The position numbers were made by a program, and so were the translations under genes. Below, piece after piece: positions 8,315 through 17,763 of a DNA stretch of 53,795 bases (positions are counted from its first letter, which is position 1; the number at the start of each line of letters is the position of its first letter). Source of the DNA: Candidatus Methylobacter titanis (GTDB lineage Bacteria; Pseudomonadota; Gammaproteobacteria; Methylococcales; Methylomonadaceae); NCBI GenBank assembly GCA_029946125.1, contig JAQSDX010000021.1, positions 1 through 53,795 of the forward strand, written 5' to 3'. The notes under the pieces are model-generated. The model was not told the origin of the DNA and searched no databases. It saw only the letters and a program-made list of their open reading frames with translations.

Positions 8315-8389
8315 GTAGGGCGCGCCGCGCGTGCCAAAGGATAGTAATATTATTCAAGTATCGGAAAAGGCGCGCGTGGCACGCCCTAC
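8315..8389. repeat. Palindromic element, GTAGGGCGCGCC type
   Basis: A 21-base arm starting GTAGGGCGCGCCGCGCGTGC (8315-8335) is nearly complementary to 8369-8389, with about three mismatches, around an AT-rich 33-base loop. It is of the same type as 1-52. It lies between divergent genes. Confidence 0.75.
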
Positions 8390-8570
8390 TCATCGTTCGT
8401 ATTACGAGCAAGTGCCCAAAAACTCACATAAATTGACAACGCATAAACGTATTCATAGAATACAGGCCATGAACCACATGACCTCATCCCTGAAAATTAG
8501 CAAACGATGGCTGCGAAATATTATTAGCTTTCACCGCAGTGCTGTTTTATTGGTTCATTAATTCCATTTT

Positions 8571-8609
8571 ACCAAAGCAACTGCGGGTCTTGTCCTCCGT
8601 TGCTTTGGT
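8571..8609 (+). promoter_or_regulatory. Leader hairpin upstream of the EamA gene
   Basis: ACCAAAGCAAC (8571-8581) pairs perfectly with GTTGCTTTGGT (8599-8609) around a 17-base loop. It sits 48 bp before the GTG start, and does not match the dispersed repeat types in this window. It could be an attenuator, a regulatory leader, or a terminator of something upstream. No known riboswitch class is recognised. Confidence 0.4.
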
Positions 8610-8656
8610 AGTCTTTCCGGCAAGATTCGCAGTTTTTCCATTTTAAGGAGAAGTTT

Positions 8657-9595
8657 GTGCATCAACCCGAATCCGTTATATCGCAAAACAATCGTCAGGC
8701 TATTTTCGGTTATCTGTTTGTTTTACTCGGCGCGTTTGGCTTTTCAGCCAAAGCGGTACTGGTCAAACTAGCTTACAGCCACAGTCATCAACTGGATGCC
8801 ATCACCTTGATGGTGCTGCGTATGGCGATTTCATTGCCTTTTTTTCTGGTAGTGGCGTTATGGTCGGCTAACGATTCGGCAAAAACAAACGATGCGCAAC
8901 GCTTAAACAAACAAGACTGGCTGATGATTTTCGGTTTGGGCCTATTGGGTTATTACATTGCCAGCTTCCTTGATTTTGCCGGGCTGCAATATATCTCGGC
9001 AGGCCTTGAGCGGTTGATAATCTTCCTTTATCCGACCTTTGTGGTTTTGTTCACGGCGGCGCTGCAACGCCGAGCCATTAACCGTCATCAAGCTGTTGCG
9101 TTGGCTTTAAGCTATGCGGGGATGATGTTGGTGTTTGTCGACAATGGGGCGGCAATGGCATCATCGGGCTTATTGTTAGGTTCGGCATTGGTTTTTTGTA
9201 GCGCGATCGCGTTTGCCTTTTTTTTGATGGGCAGCGGCATGATGGTCAAACGGATAGGCTCGACGCGCTTTACCGCTTATTCGATGACGGTCGCCTGTCT
9301 TGCGACCGGTCTGCATTTCGTGATTCAGCACGGCGTTAAACTATTGAATTTGCCGGCCAATGTTTATTGGCTGGCGCTGATCATGGCGATTTTCTCCACC
9401 GTACTTCCGGCGTTTTTAATGAATGCCGGGATCAGGCGCATCGGCGCCGGTTCGGCATCCATTATCAGCTCTATAGGGCCGATAGGTACGTTGGCGCTGG
9501 CTTTCTTGTTGTTGGACGAGACCTTGACCCCGGCGCAACTGGCCGGGACTGCTTTGGTGTTAATCGGCGTTTATGTGGTCAGTAGGGCTAAGTGA
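8657..9595 (+). CDS. EamA-family (DMT superfamily) transporter
   Basis: A 312-residue inner-membrane carrier with about ten hydrophobic segments arranged as two tandem EamA domains (about 15-150 and 170-310). The second ends in GTALVLIGVYVV, a typical DMT motif. Substrate is unknown; the family includes metabolite and amino-acid exporters. It begins with GTG, supported by AAGGAG at 8645-8650 and 6-base spacing. It stands alone on the plus strand behind a leader hairpin. Confidence 0.88.
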   Translation: MHQPESVISQNNRQAIFGYLFVLLGAFGFSAKAVLVKLAYSHSHQLDAITLMVLRMAISLPFFLVVALWSANDSAKTNDAQRLNKQDWLMIFGLGLLGYYIASFLDFAGLQYISAGLERLIIFLYPTFVVLFTAALQRRAINRHQAVALALSYAGMMLVFVDNGAAMASSGLLLGSALVFCSAIAFAFFLMGSGMMVKRIGSTRFTAYSMTVACLATGLHFVIQHGVKLLNLPANVYWLALIMAIFSTVLPAFLMNAGIRRIGAGSASIISSIGPIGTLALAFLLLDETLTPAQLAGTALVLIGVYVVSRAK

Positions 9596-9597
9596 AG

Positions 9598-9763
9598 TAG
9601 GTTGGGTTAGGCGCGGCTTTTTGCGCAGTAACCCAACGGGTGTGACCTTGGTTTATCGGTTTGGCTTAACGTAATCAATGTTATTCCTGCTTCCCATGTC
9701 GGGTTACGGCGTGGGGAGCAAAAATGCCTAAACTCCATGACCGGCGAGCCCAATCCGACCTAC
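9598..9763. repeat. Composite GTAGGTTGGGTT repeat region
   Basis: GTAGGTTGGGTT (9598-9609) pairs with AACCCAAC (9630-9637) across GCGCGGCTTTTTGCGC. A further, degraded arm CCCAATCCGACCTAC lies at 9749-9763. The arms match 1326-1358. It fills the space between convergent EamA and DUF1810 genes and may terminate both. Confidence 0.55.
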
Positions 9764-9772
9764 ACACTTGGC

Positions 9773-10219
9773 TTATTTCGTCTTAAGTTTCTCTAATAAT
9801 TGGAGCGTCAAAGCATCCTTCTCTCCATTAAAGTACTTGTCAAGGATACGGGAAAATATGGAGTATGGATCTGCCACACAGGCAAACAGTGTCATGGAAG
9901 ATTTAAGCTTTAGATTATCAGGATAGCCAAAGATTTCTGAAATTGATCGTCCTTCAACGGTAAAAACCGCTTCTGCGCATTCCAACAGCCTTTTTCCAAG
10001 GACAGGGTGGTTCAGGTATTGTCGAGCTTCTTCCAGGCTCTTAATGGCATAATTTTTTGACGTTGTACTGTGCCCCAATCCATCAATTTGCGGGAATATA
10101 TACCACATCCAGTGAGTTCGTTTCCGGCCGTTTCTTAACTCTGCGAGGGCTCTGTCATAGATGCTTTCTTGCGCACGGGTGAAACGACTTAAGTCGACGT
10201 TGTCGCTTGCGTTTATCAT
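9773..10219 (-). CDS. DUF1810 family protein
   Basis: A 148-residue soluble protein. The DUF1810 pattern is clear: an N-terminal helix with DLSRFTRAQE, then MWYIFPQIDGLG (about 38-49), a helix with EEARQYLNHPVLGKRL, and a C-terminal SSMTLF/ILDKYFNGEKD region. The biochemical function is not established. It starts 43 bp beyond the stop of the lytic transglycosylase gene on the same strand and could be the last gene of that group. Confidence 0.85.
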   Translation of the reverse strand: MINASDNVDLSRFTRAQESIYDRALAELRNGRKRTHWMWYIFPQIDGLGHSTTSKNYAIKSLEEARQYLNHPVLGKRLLECAEAVFTVEGRSISEIFGYPDNLKLKSSMTLFACVADPYSIFSRILDKYFNGEKDALTLQLLEKLKTK

Positions 10220-10262
10220 GCTGATCTCCTTGTTGATCTACCCCGGCAGGTTACGATTCAGT

Positions 10263-10838
10263 TCAAGAACGCCTGTTATACAAAGCCATGACCGTTTTAA
10301 CGTAATTGCGCGTTTCGGGGTAGGGCGGGATGGAGTTATGGTATCTCATCACCGCCCCTTCACCGGCGTTATAGGCGGCAACTGCCAGATCCAGATTGGA
10401 ACCAAACATTCTGAGCAAATCTTTCAAATAATGGGTGCCGCCGTCAATATTCTGCACGGGATTGTTTCGGTCAACAACGCCGTAGCGTCTTGCGGTATCG
10501 GGCATTAACTGCATTAAGCCTACGGCCCCGGCTGAGGAGATTGCTTTGGCATTGTAAGCGGATTCCGCCTGGATAACGGCATGTACCAGTCTAACATCAA
10601 CCTGATGTCGATTAGCCGCCTCGGTAACAAGGTCGGCGAATCTCTTCTTGTTGGGGCCCATATAGGGCAGGGCGGCGGCATAATTTACCGGCCTTGTTCG
10701 TATGATGCGCTTGTACAGATCATTTTTAGGCTTGTCGGTATAGGTAATGCTGCCATCATTGCCGATAAATTTATAGATGTCAGCCAGCACCTCGTTTGAG
10801 ATGAGTAATAGGGTTAAAATAACGGCAATTCTCATCAT
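10263..10838 (-). CDS. Lytic transglycosylase with N-terminal DUF4124-like domain
   Basis: A secreted peptidoglycan-cleaving enzyme of 191 residues. The signal peptide ends near VLA (residue 19). A short DUF4124-like beta segment (IYKFIGNDGSITYTDKP) follows, then an SLT goose-type lysozyme fold from about 70. AVIQAESAYNA contains the catalytic Glu, and AGAVGLMQLMPDTA and VAAYNAGEGAV are hallmark motifs. The start has AGGTGA just upstream and lies 8 bp after purT. Confidence 0.92.
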   Translation of the reverse strand: MMRIAVILTLLLISNEVLADIYKFIGNDGSITYTDKPKNDLYKRIIRTRPVNYAAALPYMGPNKKRFADLVTEAANRHQVDVRLVHAVIQAESAYNAKAISSAGAVGLMQLMPDTARRYGVVDRNNPVQNIDGGTHYLKDLLRMFGSNLDLAVAAYNAGEGAVMRYHNSIPPYPETRNYVKTVMALYNRRS

Positions 10839-10846
10839 GGCTTCAC

Positions 10847-12049
10847 CTATCGACTCGGTTTGATAGCGATTATACTTGCGGCTTTGACCGCCCTGTTTCT
10901 GGCTTCATCGACAGTTTCAGCCGTAGCTAACGCAACGCCCATGCGCCTGTTGGTAAAAGCTTCAGGCTTGCCGAATAATCTGATTTCGCTGGTCGGGACG
11001 CTTAGCGCCTTGTCCAGTCCTTCGTAAACCACGCTTTGTGCATCCAGGCTACCTAAGATTACCGCGCTAGCTCCCGTACTGTGCATGCCGGTATCGACAG
11101 GTAGGCCTAAAATGGCTCTGGCGTGTAATTCAAATTCATTTTGTTTCTGGGTGACCAGGGTCACCATGCCGGTATCATGTGGTCTGGGGCTAACTTCGCT
11201 AAACCAGACGCTATCGCCCTTGATAAACAGTTCAACACCAAACAGGCCGAGTCCGGCGATTTCGTTGGTTATCTTGAACGCGATGTCCTGAGACGCTTTG
11301 ATCGCGGCGGCGCTCATCGCTTGCGGTTGCCAGCTTTCCCGGTAATCGCCGTTTTCCTGTACATGGCCTATGGGGGCGCAAAAGTGAGTCTCGACTTCGC
11401 CGTGCTGATTCAGGGCGCGCACTGTCAACAGGGTGATTTCAAAATCAAAGTCGATTTTTGCTTCGACAATAACCTTGCCGGTATCCACTCGGCCGCTGGA
11501 TTTAGCGTAATCCCAGGCGGCTTTCAGCTGATCGGCGTTTTTAACCATCGACTGGCCTTTGCCGGATGATGACATAGTCGGTTTGATAAAGCACGGATAA
11601 CCTATACCTCCATCAACCGCTGCCTGCAATTGCTCAAAACTTTGTGCAAATGCATAGTCCGAAGTGGCGATTTTAAGCTGCTTGGCGGCCAGAGTTCTGA
11701 TGCCTTCGCGGTTCATGGTCAACTGTATCGCTCTGGCGTTAGGTACCACTGTACATGACCCTTCCGCTTCAATGTCGAGCAGCGCCTGGGTCGCAATCGC
11801 TTCAATTTCAGGGATGATGAAATCGGGTTGTTCCAGCGCAATCAACTTTTTGAGCGCTTCGGTGTCGGTCATATCGATCACATGGCTGCGATGCGCCACC
11901 TGTTGCGCCGGTGCATTCGGATAGCGATCTACGGCAATCACTTCCACTCCGTAGCGTTGCAGGGCAATAGCCAGTTCCTTGCCCAACTCGCCGCTGCCGA
12001 GCAGCAGGGCTTTGGTTGCGCTGTTTGATAAGGGGGTGCCTATTTTCAT
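10847..12049 (-). CDS. purT: Formate-dependent phosphoribosylglycinamide formyltransferase
   Basis: Converts GAR to formyl-GAR using formate and ATP in purine synthesis, bypassing folate-dependent PurN. The 400-residue ATP-grasp enzyme shows [14 protein letters not shown] (16-29), the ATP-binding [18 protein letters not shown], and the [20 protein letters not shown] block with metal-binding Glu and the RPHDTG motif. E. coli PurT is 392 residues. It overlaps the upstream MutS-like gene by 4 bp. Formate use would suit a one-carbon metaboliser but PurT is widespread. Confidence 0.94.
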   Translation of the reverse strand: MKIGTPLSNSATKALLLGSGELGKELAIALQRYGVEVIAVDRYPNAPAQQVAHRSHVIDMTDTEALKKLIALEQPDFIIPEIEAIATQALLDIEAEGSCTVVPNARAIQLTMNREGIRTLAAKQLKIATSDYAFAQSFEQLQAAVDGGIGYPCFIKPTMSSSGKGQSMVKNADQLKAAWDYAKSSGRVDTGKVIVEAKIDFDFEITLLTVRALNQHGEVETHFCAPIGHVQENGDYRESWQPQAMSAAAIKASQDIAFKITNEIAGLGLFGVELFIKGDSVWFSEVSPRPHDTGMVTLVTQKQNEFELHARAILGLPVDTGMHSTGASAVILGSLDAQSVVYEGLDKALSVPTSEIRLFGKPEAFTNRRMGVALATAETVDEARNRAVKAASIIAIKPSR

Positions 12050-13644
12050 TGTGAATCCGCCAGATAGTTGTCTATGTCTTCTTTGGAGAAACCGATTTTT
12101 TTCGCCACGCGGTCGGCATGGCTGACTCGGGATATGCCTGTAACCAGTTTGTAGGTCGGCGCGTCATTGGCAAACTCGACCTGTCTTGGCAAGCCTGTTC
12201 CCTGAGCGACAAAATGATCGACCAGTTGATGGTTGTGGGTAATTAAAATAGTGCTGTTGCCTTTCCGGTAAAAGCCGTTCAGCACATTCGACGACGATTC
12301 CATTTTTTCCTCGAAGGTCGTGCCTTCGGATAATTCATCCAGAATCACCAGGCTTTTAGGCGTAGCCGCCAGAAAGATATCTTTGGTTCGTTTCAGTTCC
12401 GTACCGAACCGGCCTTCGCCGTCATCCAGATGACTGATTTCAGGCGCTTGGTAAAAAATCCGGTCGGCGACGGTCAGTGTTGCCGATTTGGCAGGAACAT
12501 AACAGCCGATTTGCGCGAGCAGCTGGATCTGGGTGACCGTTTTGCAAAAAGCCGTCTTGCCGCCGCTATTGGGGCCAGTGACCAGTACCAGTTTGTCATC
12601 ATCCAAGACAAAATCGTTGCCGACATAATCCGGGTTTTGTTTGCCTAAAACCGGGTTCATGGCATCAACCAGATTTATCCGGTGATGGGTCGCATCAATC
12701 AGTTCGGGCAATACATGACTCCCGCCGAATGCCTCGGAAAATTTTATAAACGACAGCAATTCGTCGAGCTTGCCCAGCGCATCTAAAGTGTCAGCTACCG
12801 CCGGGGATTTTTTAAACTCATTTCTTAGCGGGATAATGCAGCTGTCGCGATCAAAGCCGCCGACAATCGGAAAATAAACCAGCAACAAAGGCACCAGGAA
12901 AATAGTCGCGGTCGGGATAGCCTCAACTGAAACCTTGAACATGTCGGTGGGGAAAAAATGCGCCAGCGCCCAGATGGCTCCGAAAAACAGCGTGATTAGC
13001 AGCGGTTTGAACAGCCGGGGCTTAAAAATAATCGTAGGCGAAAACGACGCTTTCCTTTGTTCCTTGCACTGGAGATTATTTTCAACAATATAAACAGGCC
13101 CTTCCATCAGCGAATAAGGTCTTGATTCTGAAAAGGCTTTTATTTGCTCGAAAATGCCTTTTAGATAGTCGCTTTGGGGGGCTTCTGCCGCTTGAATCTG
13201 ATCGACCAGCTCCAGCATAAAGCGGATGCCGCGTTTATATTGCAGATAGCCGTAGCCTTCAATCTCATGTTCTTCTCTGGCGGTGCCAAAGGTTCCCAGA
13301 AATTCGCCGAACAACAGCAAATAGAAGTTTTTTTCATCGGGTATCGCGTGTTGTACGATGCGCTCAAGCTGCTCTTTGAGCGCCGGATTATTGCGCAGCT
13401 CTTCGACGGCTTGTTGTTTGGCTTTAATCGGGTCCAGCGTATCCAGCGGCTGGGTTAACGAACGAAATAACACCGCTTGCCCAACCATTGTTGAGGCGTG
13501 ATTGACGGCGTCGAACAGCTGATCAACTTCAATGGTGTTAAAAGTTCTTTGGTCAATAACACCGTCGCCGGTTTCCAGCGGTTTGCTCGATTTGATGATC
13601 GGCCAGTTGCTATCCTGCCAACTTTGTAAGAGTGTTTGTTTCAT
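12046..13644 (-). CDS. MutS-related ATPase with two membrane segments
   Basis: A 532-residue protein with a MutS-type C-terminal ATPase: Walker [10 protein letters not shown] (356-364), Walker B SLVILDEL (431-438), and SEGTTFEEK after it. The mismatch-recognition and connector domains of MutS are absent. A lever-like helical region occupies about 40-190, and two hydrophobic segments (about 213-230 and 246-263) suggest membrane anchoring. Membrane MutS-related proteins of this layout exist, but their role is unknown; classic mismatch repair is unlikely. It is coupled to purT by a 4-bp overlap. Confidence 0.8.
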   Translation of the reverse strand: MKQTLLQSWQDSNWPIIKSSKPLETGDGVIDQRTFNTIEVDQLFDAVNHASTMVGQAVLFRSLTQPLDTLDPIKAKQQAVEELRNNPALKEQLERIVQHAIPDEKNFYLLLFGEFLGTFGTAREEHEIEGYGYLQYKRGIRFMLELVDQIQAAEAPQSDYLKGIFEQIKAFSESRPYSLMEGPVYIVENNLQCKEQRKASFSPTIIFKPRLFKPLLITLFFGAIWALAHFFPTDMFKVSVEAIPTATIFLVPLLLVYFPIVGGFDRDSCIIPLRNEFKKSPAVADTLDALGKLDELLSFIKFSEAFGGSHVLPELIDATHHRINLVDAMNPVLGKQNPDYVGNDFVLDDDKLVLVTGPNSGGKTAFCKTVTQIQLLAQIGCYVPAKSATLTVADRIFYQAPEISHLDDGEGRFGTELKRTKDIFLAATPKSLVILDELSEGTTFEEKMESSSNVLNGFYRKGNSTILITHNHQLVDHFVAQGTGLPRQVEFANDAPTYKLVTGISRVSHADRVAKKIGFSKEDIDNYLADSQ

Positions 13645-13661
13645 TTTTTAGCCTTTTATTT

Positions 13662-13815
13662 ATCGTTCCCACACCAGAGCGTCATTAAACACTGTAGGAG
13701 CGGGCCATGCCCGCGATGGAAGGTGTAACAACGCCGTAATTACTGCTTAAATGTCGCGGGCGCGGCCCGCTCCTACGGTGTCATTGTGCTAGTGACACCG
13801 GAGCATGGGAACGAT
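13662..13815. repeat. Nested palindromes, two different types
   Basis: The outer arms ATCGTTCCCA (13662-13671) and TGGGAACGAT (13806-13815) are of the type seen at 5186-5210. Inside lies a different palindrome whose 23-base arms (13694-13716 and 13754-13776, starting GTAGGAGCGGGCC) are near-perfect complements. This looks like one element inserted into another. Confidence 0.75.
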
Positions 13816-13830
13816 GTCAATCATAGTCAA

Positions 13831-13859
13831 TAGGGTGGGCAAAAAACCTGCCCACCCTA
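13831..13859. terminator. Hairpin overlapping the hemH stop codon
   Basis: TAGGGTGGGCA (13831-13841) pairs perfectly with TGCCCACCCTA (13849-13859). Its right arm contains the stop codon of hemH (13857-13859). It probably acts as the hemH terminator. Confidence 0.65.
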
Positions 13860-14825
13860 CAACTTCTGCTCAATCAGATTCACTATAGCGTCAACATGAG
13901 TTTCTGAATCATTCAGCGCCGATATATAACGATACTCCACGCCGCCGGAAGCGATAAAAATAGCCTTGTTTTCCATCGCTATTTCTTCCAGCGTTTCCAG
14001 ACAATCCACCGCAAATCCGGGACAGACAATATCTATGGTCTTAATGCCCTGTCCGGGAAGATCCTTTAAGGTATCCACACAATAAGGTTTTAGCCATTGG
14101 GCCTTGCCGAACCGCGATTGGAAAACAATCATCCATTGTTTTTGGTCAATGCCCAATTTCTCGGCAATCAAGACTGCGGTTTTATGGCACTGGTGAAAAT
14201 AAGGATCGCCCCATTGAGTCAGTTGCTCAGGCAAACCATGAAACGACATCAATAATAATTCATTTTTGCCGTGTTCTAACCAGTGTTGCTCTATGGATTC
14301 CGCAACCGCATCAATATAGTGGCTGTGCTGGTGATAATCGCTGATAAATTGGATGTTGGGCAGATGTCGCCACTGATTGAGTTCCTTAATCACGTCATCA
14401 TAGATGGATGCGGTGGTTGTCGAGGAATATTGCGGGTATAACGGCAGAATGATTAAGTTATCAATGCCTGCTTTTTTGAAGGCTTTTAACTGCTTCGCTA
14501 TCGATGGTTCGCCGTAGCGCATCACATGCTCGGTGCTCACGCCCTTGGCATTCAGCTTATCGGCAACCCGTTCGGCCAATTGCAAAGTCAGAAAAATTAA
14601 CGGAGAACCTTTCTCATCCCAGATTTTGCGATAGGCTAAGGCCGATTTTCGGGGACGAAAAGGCAGCACAAAAAAATGCAGAATCACCCACCACAGCGGT
14701 CTGGGTAGGTTGACGACCCGGGGGTCCCAAAGAAACGCCTTAAGAAATCGCCTGACCGCTTTGGGCGTCGGTGCAGTAGGTGAACCCAGATTTGCCAGTA
14801 ATACGCCGGTTTTTTTGGCTGCCAT
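13857..14825 (-). CDS. hemH: Ferrochelatase
   Basis: Inserts Fe2+ into protoporphyrin IX, the last step of protohaem synthesis. The 322-residue protein opens with GVLLANLGSPTAPTPKAVR, has the YGEPSIAKQLKAFKKAG and LPLYPQYSSTTTASIYDD motifs, the active-site His in LLMSFHGLPEQ, and the conserved acidic ECLETL-type block (FAVDCLETLEEI). It lies 8 bp downstream of folE and is probably co-transcribed. Its stop lies inside a palindrome. Confidence 0.95.
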   Translation of the reverse strand: MAAKKTGVLLANLGSPTAPTPKAVRRFLKAFLWDPRVVNLPRPLWWVILHFFVLPFRPRKSALAYRKIWDEKGSPLIFLTLQLAERVADKLNAKGVSTEHVMRYGEPSIAKQLKAFKKAGIDNLIILPLYPQYSSTTTASIYDDVIKELNQWRHLPNIQFISDYHQHSHYIDAVAESIEQHWLEHGKNELLLMSFHGLPEQLTQWGDPYFHQCHKTAVLIAEKLGIDQKQWMIVFQSRFGKAQWLKPYCVDTLKDLPGQGIKTIDIVCPGFAVDCLETLEEIAMENKAIFIASGGVEYRYISALNDSETHVDAIVNLIEQKL

Positions 14826-14833
14826 CGGAGATC

Positions 14834-15376
14834 TTACCGGCTGATTAGGGTTAAAAATTCTGACCGAGTACTGATTTCTTTACGGAAAATTCCGGTCATC
14901 ACTGACGTTGTCATGACCGAATTTTGCTTTTCAACACCGCGCATCATCATGCACAAATGTTTAGCTTCAATAACTACCGCCACGCCTCGGGCACCGGTTG
15001 CCAGTTCTATCGCATCGGCTATTTGCTTGGTCAGTTTTTCCTGAATTTGCAGGCGACGTGCGTACATATCGATAACGCGAGCTACTTTGGATAAGCCCAT
15101 CACCTTACCTTGGGGCAGATAACCCACATGACATTTGCCGATAAACGGCAGTAAATGATGCTCGCATAAAGAATACAGTTCAATATCTTTCACGATAACC
15201 ATGTCTTCGGTATCGGCGTTAAAAATAGCGCCATTGAGTACTTCTTCCAGTGTTTTTTCGTAGCCGTTGTTTAAAAATTTGAAAGCCTTGGCTGCGCGCT
15301 TTGGCGTATCGATCAGACCTTCGCGATTTAAATCCTCACCGACTGCTTCGATAATCCTGGCAAAATGCTGTTCCAT
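14834..15376 (-). CDS. folE: GTP cyclohydrolase I
   Basis: Converts GTP to dihydroneopterin triphosphate, the first step of folate or tetrahydromethanopterin-type pterin synthesis. The 180-residue protein carries the zinc ligands Cys71 and His74 (LCEHHLLPF) and Cys142 (KHLCMMMRG), plus [11 protein letters not shown]. Length is slightly short of E. coli FolE (222), as for the compact bacterial forms. It heads a pair with hemH. Confidence 0.95.
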   Translation of the reverse strand: MEQHFARIIEAVGEDLNREGLIDTPKRAAKAFKFLNNGYEKTLEEVLNGAIFNADTEDMVIVKDIELYSLCEHHLLPFIGKCHVGYLPQGKVMGLSKVARVIDMYARRLQIQEKLTKQIADAIELATGARGVAVVIEAKHLCMMMRGVEKQNSVMTTSVMTGIFRKEISTRSEFLTLISR

Positions 15377-15513
15377 AGTCTCAATCTCAGTAATAAAAAT
15401 AGTCCGTCAGTATACAGCATGGCGTTGTGAAGTTTAAAGCTTCCGCTTCCTCGGCAATTGCTCCTGCATTGCTCTACCTCCTGCATCCATGCAGTCGAAG
15501 CTCACGCCCCTTG

Positions 15514-15581
15514 CCTACATCCCTGTAGGCAAAGCTTACAGGGATGTAGTTTCGAGCGGGACGGGGTTTGCAACCCCGTTC
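15514..15581. repeat. Two adjacent hairpins between folE and dusA
   Basis: CTACATCCCTGTA (15515-15527) pairs with TACAGGGATGTAG (15537-15549). Directly after it, GGACGGGGTT (15559-15568) pairs with AACCCCGTTCC (15571-15581). They sit in a 273-bp gap that contains no gene. They could be dispersed repeats or the terminator of dusA read-through; dusA lies on the same strand as folE, so this gap separates folE from its upstream neighbour. Confidence 0.5.
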
Positions 15582-15649
15582 CTAACATTTCTGCGATGGC
15601 TGAGTTAAGCGGTTACATTTTGGGCAGAACAGCATGCCCCGTTTGGCAA

Positions 15650-16627
15650 TCAAAATTTTAACGCTTCCAAAATAACATTGATGTCCGCGCCGGGTTTGCA
15701 GACATTTTCGCTCAGGTGTCGGCGCCAACCTCTAGCGCCAGGTTCACCGTGGAAAAGGCCTAAAATATGTCGGGAGATACTGTTTAAACGAACGCCATCG
15801 TTAAGCTCAAGTTGCTGTTGAATGTAGGGGATTAATAATTCCATAATCATTGCCCGTGACCGGGGTTCTTTGGGTTCGCCATAAAACCGCCGATCAACAT
15901 CGGCCAATAGATAAGGATTGTGATAAGCCTCGCGGCCTATCATGACGCCGTCAACATGCCGCAAAACAGCTTCGGCCTGATCCAATGTAGTGATGCCGCC
16001 ATTCAGGATGATTTCAAGCGCAGGAAAGTCCTGTTTGATTTGATAAACCATATCGTAGCGCAACGGCGGAATATCACGGTTTTGTTTGGGCGATAGGCCG
16101 CTTAACCAAGCCTTTCTGGCATGGATAATAAAGGTTTGGCAACCGGCATCGGCAACTGTCGCGACAAAATGAACCAGCTCTTCATAAGAATCGCGCTCAT
16201 CAATGCCGATTCTCGATTTGACCGTGACCGGGATTGACACCGCCTGACGCATTGCCGCAACGCACTCGGCGACCAGTTCGGGTTCCGCCATCAGGCAAGC
16301 GCCGAAACGGCCATTCTGAACCCGATCGCTGGGGCAGCCGACATTCAAATTGACCTCGTCATAGCCGTAATCTTCAATCATCTTGGCGCAGAGGGCTAAT
16401 TCCCGTGGATTGCTGCCGCCCAGTTGAAACGCCACCGGGTTTTCAGCCGGATGAAACTGCAAAAACCGGTGAGGGTCGCCATGAATTAACGCGCCGGTCG
16501 TCACCATCTCGGTATATAAAAACGCGTGTTCAGAAATCAGCCGATGAAAATAACGGCAGTGTCTATTGGTCCAATCGAGCATCGGGGCGACGCATAGCCG
16601 ATGCCTTGGATTATCTGGTTTTATCAT
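15650..16627 (-). CDS. dusA: tRNA-dihydrouridine synthase A
   Basis: An FMN enzyme that reduces uridines in the D-loop of tRNA (positions 20/20a for DusA). The 325-residue TIM barrel opens with [17 protein letters not shown], and has the catalytic Cys98 in [12 protein letters not shown], plus [35 protein letters not shown] and LNGGI. The LDWT/TNRH and RKAWL motifs are the DusA subtype. Confidence 0.94.
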   Translation of the reverse strand: MIKPDNPRHRLCVAPMLDWTNRHCRYFHRLISEHAFLYTEMVTTGALIHGDPHRFLQFHPAENPVAFQLGGSNPRELALCAKMIEDYGYDEVNLNVGCPSDRVQNGRFGACLMAEPELVAECVAAMRQAVSIPVTVKSRIGIDERDSYEELVHFVATVADAGCQTFIIHARKAWLSGLSPKQNRDIPPLRYDMVYQIKQDFPALEIILNGGITTLDQAEAVLRHVDGVMIGREAYHNPYLLADVDRRFYGEPKEPRSRAMIMELLIPYIQQQLELNDGVRLNSISRHILGLFHGEPGARGWRRHLSENVCKPGADINVILEALKF

Positions 16628-16688
16628 GAGTTTTTATGCATGTGGAGCGGGACGCTGGAGCGTTGCCAAGTGGAATACGAGAGCAAAG

Positions 16689-17093
16689 CTATTTTCCCCA
16701 GCAATTGGCAACAGTACCGCTGCCTGCAGTTTTGACTCCCGCCTGATCAATACCCAAAGCGCCACATTTTGCATCAGCAAATGGCGCTAGCGGAGTCGCA
16801 GTAGCTGTGTAAGCCGTAGTGGTGTTTCCCGAGACGGCAATAGTGTAATGACCCTCAGGTGAAGCAGCGCTGACACCTATATTTGCAAGCGTGCCGTAGC
16901 TTGTATGATTAGCCCGCCATTTTTCCTGTGCCAATTGCACCTGAAGCAGCGCCGCCTTGGCATCAGACCGTTTTGCCCTGATGACATATTCGGTATATGC
17001 AGGATAAGCAATACTGGCCAAAATTCCGATAATGGCGACAACTATCATTAATTCTATTAACGTAAAACCGGAAGATCGTTTAAACGTGCGCAT
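16689..17093 (-). CDS. pilE: Type IV minor pilin, PilE-like
   Basis: A 134-residue prepilin. The ATG at 17093 is chosen over an upstream in-frame start because AAGGGTGA precedes it and the leader is then short and basic (MRTFKRSSG). Prepilin cleavage falls at G/FTLIE, followed by the hydrophobic helix [20 protein letters not shown]. The C-terminal pair of Cys (near 110 and 131) suggests a D-loop disulphide. It is divergent from fimT-pilW-pilX-pilV, the usual neighbours of pilE. It could be a minor pilin or the major one; size favours minor. Confidence 0.88.
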   Translation of the reverse strand: MRTFKRSSGFTLIELMIVVAIIGILASIAYPAYTEYVIRAKRSDAKAALLQVQLAQEKWRANHTSYGTLANIGVSAASPEGHYTIAVSGNTTTAYTATATPLAPFADAKCGALGIDQAGVKTAGSGTVANCWGK

Positions 17094-17230
17094 GGTTTCA
17101 CCCTTTTTAAAGTTATTGAATGGATGCAAATATAGCATAACCGCTAGTTATCGAAGTTAAATTGCATGGCGCTTAAGTTTAATAGGCAAAATGTAGATTA
17201 GCTAACGGATTAAAATCGATAGTCATCTAT

Positions 17231-17258
17231 AATAAAACCACGAAAATAAAACCACGAA
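17231..17258. repeat. Two perfect 14-bp direct repeats upstream of fimT
   Basis: AATAAAACCACGAA occurs twice in tandem (17231-17244 and 17245-17258), 17 bp before the fimT start. It lies in the pilE/fimT divergent region and could be a regulator site or an accidental duplication. Confidence 0.5.
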
Positions 17259-17274
17259 AAAATTGGATAGACAC

Positions 17275-17763
17275 ATGAATGGAAAAACACACACGGGGTT
17301 TACCTTGCTAGAACTAATGATAGTTGTGGCCATCATCGGTATTATTGTGGCAATAGCAGCGCCTTCATTTAGCGTAATGTTAGAAAAACAGCGTATTCAA
17401 GGGGCGGCGGAAGCCGTATTAGCCGATTTGCGCTGGGCGCGGGGCGAATCTATTAAGCGGAATAAAAAAGTCAGGGTTACTTTTACCACGGGTAATAACT
17501 GGAGTTACACCATTGATACATTCCCGGTACTCTCGGCCTCAGATGGTGTCCTGCCCAAAACGGTATATGGTAGCGATTTTGCGTCAACAAGCCTGACAAC
17601 TAATTTTACCAGTGATGCTACTACCTTTGAGTCAGTACGAGGCACTGCTAATGGGGGCACAGCAACCATCACTACAACCAATTTTAGTGCCGGTGCCTCA
17701 GTTAGCGCATTGGGGCGTGTACGAATCTGCGGCAATTTAGGAGGTTATTCATCATGTCCATAA
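17275..17763 (+). CDS. fimT: Type IV pilus minor pseudopilin, FimT/GspH family
   Basis: The 162-residue protein has the prepilin leader MNGKTHTG/FTLLE and a hydrophobic helix, then a GspH-like beta domain (LADLRWARGESIKRNKKV is the family motif). The ATG at 17275 is preferred over an in-frame TTG four codons upstream. It probably joins PilV, PilW, PilX and PilE in priming pilus assembly. It overlaps pilW by 10 bp. Confidence 0.85.
   Translation: MNGKTHTGFTLLELMIVVAIIGIIVAIAAPSFSVMLEKQRIQGAAEAVLADLRWARGESIKRNKKVRVTFTTGNNWSYTIDTFPVLSASDGVLPKTVYGSDFASTSLTTNFTSDATTFESVRGTANGGTATITTTNFSAGASVSALGRVRICGNLGGYSSCP

Larger units (their letters stand above)
8233..8656. other. Divergent intergenic region with repeat and leader hairpin
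   Basis: The 424 bp separate the minus-strand efflux operon from the plus-strand EamA gene. They hold the palindrome at 8315-8389 and the hairpin at 8571-8609. The stretch 8390-8560 has no credible gene; the 76-codon frame at 8331-8561 starts inside the palindrome and is rejected. Confidence 0.6.

Noticed and set aside
8331-8561. Plus-strand 76-codon frame before EamA
   Set aside because: It starts inside a palindromic element and has no recognisable features.
15377-15649. Hairpins between folE and dusA considered as a riboswitch
   Set aside because: Two simple adjacent stems with no conserved core that I recognise; repeats or terminators are simpler.
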